Source: Mucilaginibacter sp. UR6-11 | Lineage (GTDB): Bacteria > Bacteroidota > Bacteroidia > Sphingobacteriales > Sphingobacteriaceae | DNA length: 64,000 bases | NCBI RefSeq assembly: GCF_020880695.1 | Contig: NZ_JAJIWO010000001.1 | Location: 1-64,000 of the forward strand | Direction: 5' to 3' | In this document: piece after piece, positions 60,427 to 64,000 of the stretch | Numbering within the stretch: position 1 is the stretch's first letter | Layout of the letters: each line of letters starts with the position of its first letter | The notes under the pieces: generated by a model | The model's database searches: none | Seen by the model: the letters and a program-made list of their open reading frames with translations, nothing else | Told to the model about the DNA's origin: nothing | Made by a program: the position numbers and the translations under genes

Positions 60427-61905
60427 TTACGGCTCCTTTCTGTTCCTGGCCCAGTTTGACGCTGTGTCGGTGGTTTCGGTAGCCGTAGTTTTAGCAGCAT
60501 TCAGCAATTGTCCCATAACCAAAGCAGCTATTAATGCCTCTTCTTCCGTATCGGTTTGCAACACTTCGGGTGTGAAATATTTTTCTACAAAATGCGTGTC
60601 AAAATTACCCGATATAAAAGCCTCGTGCTGCATAACAAACCTGCCAAAGCCCAGTGTAGTTGTAATACCTGTTATCTGGTATTCATTGATGGCCCGCAAC
60701 ATACGTTCAATTGCTTCCGCCCGGTCTTTACCCCACGCAATAAGCTTAGCGATCATCGGGTCATAATATATGGGGATCTCCATGTCTTGCTCAAAGCCGT
60801 CATCAACCCTTATTCCCGGCCCTTTTGGTGTAACGTAAGTCTGTAGCGTACCAATATCCGGTAAAAAATTATTAGCCGGATCTTCTGCATAAACACGTAA
60901 CTCTAACGCGTGCCCGGTTATTGTTAAATCGTGCTGTTTAAAGCTGATGGCTTCTCCTCTTGCAATTTTTATTTGTTCTTTTACCAGGTCAATGCCGGTA
61001 ATTAACTCAGTTACGGGATGCTCAACCTGCAAACGGGTATTCATTTCTAAAAAATAGAAATTCAACTGGTCGTCCATAATAAATTCAACCGTGCCCGCGC
61101 CGGTATAATTTACAGACCGGGCAACATCTACGGCACATTTACCCATTGCGTCGCGTAACGGCGGCGTTAATATGGATGATGGCGCCTCCTCAATCACTTT
61201 TTGATGGCGGCGCTGTACTGAGCAATCACGTTCAAACAAATGCACGATATTGCCATGCGTGTCGCCCAGCACCTGGATCTCGATATGCTTTGGCGATGAT
61301 ACATAACGCTCAATAAAAACAGAGCCATCGCCAAAGGCCGAGGTAGCTTCTGAAACCGCTAACTGCATTTGCTCTTCAAAATCAGCTGCGGTATTAACAA
61401 TACGCATACCCTTGCCGCCACCGCCGGCAGCGGCCTTAATTAAAATGGGGAACCCTACTTCAACCGCGCGCTTCCTGGCTTCGTTAACATCGGTAATGGC
61501 CTCTTCCGTGCCGGGCACCATGGGGATATTGTATTTCATGGCGGCAGCTTTGGCCGACAGTTTATTTCCCATGATCTCCATGGCCTCGGGCGAGGGGCCT
61601 ATCAGTATCAAACCGGCCTCGCGCACCTGGCGGGCAAACGCGGCATTTTCGCTTAAAAAACCATAACCGGGATGTATTCCCCGGGCGCCGGTTTTAAGAC
61701 AGGCCTCAATAATTTTATCGCCGGCCAGATAGGATTGACTGGATGGTGCTTCGCCGATAAATACAGCCTCATCTGCATAGCGTACGTGCAGTGCATCCCG
61801 GTCGGCGGCCGAATAGACAGCAACAGTTTTAATCCCCATCTCGCGCGCCGAACGCATTATTCTTAAAGCAATCTCGCCCCTGTTGGCAATCAATATTTTT
61901 TGCAT
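60427..61905 (-). CDS. accC: Biotin carboxylase subunit of acyl-CoA carboxylase
   Basis: 492 residues: N-terminal KILIANRGEIALRI, ATP-grasp P-loop IKAAAGGGGKGMRIV, carboxylation site EMNTRLQVEHPVTE and the RVYAEDP domain. It carboxylates biotin on the carrier protein using bicarbonate and ATP. It is about 45 residues longer than E. coli AccC, with a C-terminal extension rich in Ala/Thr that contains no biotin-Lys motif, so the carrier is separate. No accB or carboxyltransferase gene is close, so acetyl- versus propionyl-CoA use is open. ATG 61905 is confirmed by the box at 61912. Confidence 0.92.
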   Translation of the reverse strand: MQKILIANRGEIALRIMRSAREMGIKTVAVYSAADRDALHVRYADEAVFIGEAPSSQSYLAGDKIIEACLKTGARGIHPGYGFLSENAAFARQVREAGLILIGPSPEAMEIMGNKLSAKAAAMKYNIPMVPGTEEAITDVNEARKRAVEVGFPILIKAAAGGGGKGMRIVNTAADFEEQMQLAVSEATSAFGDGSVFIERYVSSPKHIEIQVLGDTHGNIVHLFERDCSVQRRHQKVIEEAPSSILTPPLRDAMGKCAVDVARSVNYTGAGTVEFIMDDQLNFYFLEMNTRLQVEHPVTELITGIDLVKEQIKIARGEAISFKQHDLTITGHALELRVYAEDPANNFLPDIGTLQTYVTPKGPGIRVDDGFEQDMEIPIYYDPMIAKLIAWGKDRAEAIERMLRAINEYQITGITTTLGFGRFVMQHEAFISGNFDTHFVEKYFTPEVLQTDTEEEALIAALVMGQLLNAAKTTATETTDTASNWARNRKEP

Positions 61906-61911
61906 AACTAA

Positions 61912-61919
61912 CAAATGTA
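61912..61919 (-). promoter_or_regulatory. -7 box (TACATTTG) six bases before the accC start
   Basis: An exact TAnnTTTG on the minus strand, 6 nt before ATG 61905. The accC N-terminus is universally conserved, so the start is secure and the mRNA appears leaderless. The rest of the gap to 62103 is AT-rich with nothing else recognised. Confidence 0.5.
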
Positions 61920-62103
61920 ACAGATTTGTTTATAGGGCGATATAATTACATTATTTAATTCTATCTGTTTTATTTGAACTTGCATTATGTAGACAAGATA
62001 TGATATTTATAATATAACGGCCAATATTTACGTTTTATGAAAACCAATAATTATTGATTATGTTATATTAAGGATAGTTGACCTGGTGATTAAATTGTTA
62101 TAA

Positions 62104-62316
62104 ATGTATAAAATACCTAAGCCGATACAGTGGTTTAATAAAAAAGTACGCACTAAAGATGATTTTCAGTTTGTGATTGTTTTGATGCTTGTTTTGTTTG
62201 TCGTGCTTACTAAATGCTACTTATTATTGTTTGCCCGTAATCAGGTTAAACAAGCCATAAACTCGACTAAGCCGTCTTCAAAACATTATCTTCAAAACAC
62301 GTTTAGTCTTCCGTAA
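62104..62316 (+). CDS. Small single-helix membrane protein of unknown function
   Basis: 70 residues: a basic, Pro-containing N-terminus (KIPKPIQWFNKKVRTK), one membrane helix (about 22-44) and a polar C-terminus. No family is recognised. A strong terminator 22 bp beyond the stop supports a real transcript, but that terminator also serves the convergent cytochrome gene. It may be a short accessory or spurious ORF. Confidence 0.5.
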   Translation: MYKIPKPIQWFNKKVRTKDDFQFVIVLMLVLFVVLTKCYLLLFARNQVKQAINSTKPSSKHYLQNTFSLP

Positions 62317-62337
62317 ATAAGCCCGTTGCTTATAAAC

Positions 62338-62371
62338 AAAAATGCCTTCCGCTAAACCGGAAGGCATTTTT
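62338..62371. terminator. Bidirectional intrinsic terminator
   Basis: AAAAATGCCTTCCG and CGGAAGGCATTTTT form a 14-bp perfect stem with a 6-nt loop between the stops at 62316 (+) and 62389 (-). Confidence 0.92.
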
Positions 62372-62388
62372 TATTTATATAAATTCTG

Positions 62389-62916
62389 TTAACGGCCGCT
62401 GCCCTGCGGTTTTGGCTGAGCATTTGGGCCGCCCATACCCGGCGCTCCTGCCGGTGGCATACCCGGGCCACCACCACGTTTAGGCCAGGTGGCTTCTTCT
62501 AAGTGCGCTACCCCGCGGTGGCAGGTATAACAGTTAACGCTGCCCAGCTTGGCTACGCCTATAGAATCCTTATCGCCTGATTTAAAATATTTTTTGTTGA
62601 TCTTGGTTGACATTATATACATTTCGCGGGCCATTTTTTTCTCTGGTTTAGCGTCACTGGCAAAATCCATTTTCTTGGTTTCGTCATTACGGGCATGGCA
62701 AAAATTACATTTTACGCCTAATGATGAGGCCCATTGCCCCATAATCTTATCCAAATCTTTATGAGATATATGTTTAGGCAAAACTTTTAAATTAACCGCC
62801 TTTTGGTCTTCTTCCCTGGGTGTTTGCTGGATCAAGGTCATTGAAGCTAAAACGACCACTGCTAAAAACAGGCATATCGGCACAAATACTTTTTTATTAA
62901 AACGCATAATTGTCAT
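62389..62916 (-). CDS. Membrane-anchored di-haem c-type cytochrome
   Basis: 175 residues with an N-terminal hydrophobic anchor or signal (about 8-30). Two haem-attachment motifs: CNFCH (70-74) and CYTCH (129-133). The block between (NDETKKMDFASDAKPEKKMAREM) matches the photosynthetic-reaction-centre-cytochrome-like/C554 family of Bacteroidota, and Met residues there may be axial ligands. The C-terminal 30 residues are Gly/Pro-rich and disordered. It needs the Ccm system encoded at 22-33 kb. The start may be 62916 or 62907; both give a signal anchor. Confidence 0.88.
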   Translation of the reverse strand: MTIMRFNKKVFVPICLFLAVVVLASMTLIQQTPREEDQKAVNLKVLPKHISHKDLDKIMGQWASSLGVKCNFCHARNDETKKMDFASDAKPEKKMAREMYIMSTKINKKYFKSGDKDSIGVAKLGSVNCYTCHRGVAHLEEATWPKRGGGPGMPPAGAPGMGGPNAQPKPQGSGR

Positions 62917-62982
62917 ATTTAAGTCACTAAAATAGCTGATAGTTTTGAATGTTCCAACAATTATTTTATTGTCTTATTAATA

Positions 62983-63825
62983 TTACAAAGCAAATTCGGC
63001 AACCAGTTTTTCGCTTAGCTCCCATAGCTGGTTTCGCGCAGTAGCATCATTAGCCGGTGATGCTGGTTTCGCCACTTTCTTCTTAATAAAGTATTGCCCG
63101 CTTTTTGACTCCAGTTTATTGCCGGTGGCCAGGTAAATGGTGGTCTCGGCGCCCTTTTCCGGGCTGATCATAAATGGGGTAGCCAACGAAAACAAAAACT
63201 TCAAAAAACCGGTAAGTTTTGAGTTAAAGCTGGTTTTAACAACACCCGGATGCAATGCATACGCGGTTATGCCTTTATCAGCATATTTCTCGGCTAAAGA
63301 CTTGGTGAAATAAATATTAAATAATTTACTGTTACCATAGGCCTTAACCGCCGAATATTTTTTGCGGCTCTGCAGTTTTTCGAAATCCGGTTTCCCGGCT
63401 TTATGCAGGTCAGAACTTACATTAATTATGCGCGCATGGCCTTTTTCAAGCAACGGCATCAAACTGGTAGTTAGTAAAAAATGCCCCAAATGGTTTAAAG
63501 CAAAAGTCATTTCAAAGCCGTTTTTACTTTCGGTAAAATCATTAAACATACCACCCGCGTTATTGATCAGGACATTGATGTTAAACAGCCTGGCTTTTAG
63601 TTCCGTGGCTGCGGCGGCTACGCTTTCCAGATCGGCCAGGTCACATTGGATGATATGGATCTCTTTATTACCGGTTTCGGAAATAAGGCGCTGTTTAAGC
63701 TGCCCGCCTTTTTGCATATCGCGTACCAATAAATACAGGGCATGCCCCTTGTTCGCCAGGGCAAAGGCGGTTGCCTCGCCTATACCTGATGTAGCGCCGG
63801 TTATTACGGTACTAGTTATAGCCAT
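62983..63825 (-). CDS. Short-chain dehydrogenase/reductase
   Basis: 280 residues of the classical-extended SDR fold: cofactor motif TGATSGIGEATA, NNAG as INNAGGMFND, catalytic Ser in INVSSDL and YxxxK as YGNSK. The sequence resembles retinol dehydrogenase/WWOX-like SDRs. It lacks the C-terminal transmembrane segment of eukaryotic relatives. Substrate unknown. The 140 bp upstream hold no clear promoter box on this strand; a TAACTTTG lies at 63874-63881 on the opposite strand. Confidence 0.88.
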   Translation of the reverse strand: MAITSTVITGATSGIGEATAFALANKGHALYLLVRDMQKGGQLKQRLISETGNKEIHIIQCDLADLESVAAAATELKARLFNINVLINNAGGMFNDFTESKNGFEMTFALNHLGHFLLTTSLMPLLEKGHARIINVSSDLHKAGKPDFEKLQSRKKYSAVKAYGNSKLFNIYFTKSLAEKYADKGITAYALHPGVVKTSFNSKLTGFLKFLFSLATPFMISPEKGAETTIYLATGNKLESKSGQYFIKKKVAKPASPANDATARNQLWELSEKLVAEFAL

Positions 63826-63965
63826 GCCGTTAAATTATGTAAAGTGGCGGATAAACTGGTAAAATATTGAAAATAACTTTGCCTGATTGCGAACCAATAT
63901 AAAAGCTTCAACCTTTTTGATTTATGCTGACAGGTAAGTAAATTTGATAACCATACCTACTTATC

Positions 63966-64000
63966 ATGAAAAACATCGCTGCTAGGATTGCCCTGCATAT
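63966..64000 (+). CDS. 5' end of a gene running off the window
   Basis: ATG 63966 opens a frame of at least eleven codons (MKNIAARIALH) to the window edge. Too short to assign. It is divergent from the SDR gene, and the short interval between them would be a shared regulatory region. Confidence 0.3.
   Translation, partial: MKNIAARIALH

Noticed and set aside
1..64000. tRNA, rRNA, insertion sequences, prophage, defence islands
   Set aside because: No cloverleaf or rRNA segment, transposase, integrase, capsid, restriction or CBASS/retron-type gene was recognised on either strand. Absence is by eye only; a tRNA or Rfam scan was not possible.

Overview
The window reads as chromosomal DNA from a Bacteroidota bacterium, most likely of the Sphingobacteriaceae (Mucilaginibacter/Pedobacter type). 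Supporting signs are a GldC homologue, a secreted protein with a T9SS type B (CHU_C) sorting domain, CarboxypepD_reg-like secreted proteins, a bacteroidotal Ccm set with a Cys-type CcmE, hybrid histidine kinases with CHASE3 domains, an almost complete lack of Shine-Dalgarno sequences, and many exact TAnnTTTG (-7) promoter boxes next to start codons. The genus is inferred from gene content, not from a marker gene. I see no rRNA, tRNA, CRISPR array, insertion sequence, prophage or recognisable defence system. It looks like stable core and niche genome.

Layout. 0-4.2 kb: a Tyr- and Gln/Asn/Arg/Gly-rich secreted repeat protein, a sorbosone-dehydrogenase-type propeller protein and an NHL-repeat lipoprotein broken by a one-base frameshift. 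4.2-11.1 kb: an orphan ABC ATPase, then a minus-strand carbohydrate block (Gfo/Idh/MocA oxidoreductase, two xylose-isomerase-like TIM barrels, two MFS permeases), with intrinsic terminators after individual genes and a 16-bp palindrome ahead of the first gene. 11.3-20 kb: fatty acid desaturase, acyl-CoA thioesterase, SlyD-type PPIase, YyaL-like thioredoxin-domain protein, M1 aminopeptidase and unknown secreted proteins. 20-33 kb: a long minus-strand run holding ccmB, ccmC, ccmD, ccmE and ccmF, split by two tandem CarboxypepD_reg paralogues and by a glutamate dehydrogenase plus a T9SS cargo protein, and followed by a DUF2520 protein, a 2Fe-2S ferredoxin, iscX and kdsC. 33-40 kb: a four-gene signalling operon (CHASE3-GAF hybrid kinase with three receivers, CheR, CheB, REC-PAS hybrid kinase). 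40-46 kb: DEAD-box helicase/gldC operon, a Nudix protein and a CHASE3/PAS histidine kinase whose linker is ten tandem 21-residue units. 46-64 kb: dihydroorotase, a WYL regulator with an AHSA1 target, glycosylasparaginase, CutC, a metalloprotease-propeller-beta-barrel protein, HscA, AlkD, a TPR protein, a frameshifted ynfA, riboflavin synthase, a second Nudix protein, biotin carboxylase, a di-haem cytochrome and an SDR.

How it fits together: the Ccm genes load haem onto periplasmic c-type cytochromes such as the di-haem protein at 62.4 kb. Ferredoxin, IscX and HscA are Fe-S biogenesis parts left without IscS/IscU/HscB nearby. The carbohydrate block looks like an oxidation/isomerisation route for an imported polyol or sugar. 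The two sensory loci are the main signal-transduction capacity. The most interesting points are the 10 x 21-residue kinase linker, the protease-propeller-barrel protein, near-leaderless promoters, a WYL-adjacent palindrome whose half-site recurs 9 kb away, and two single-base frameshifts.
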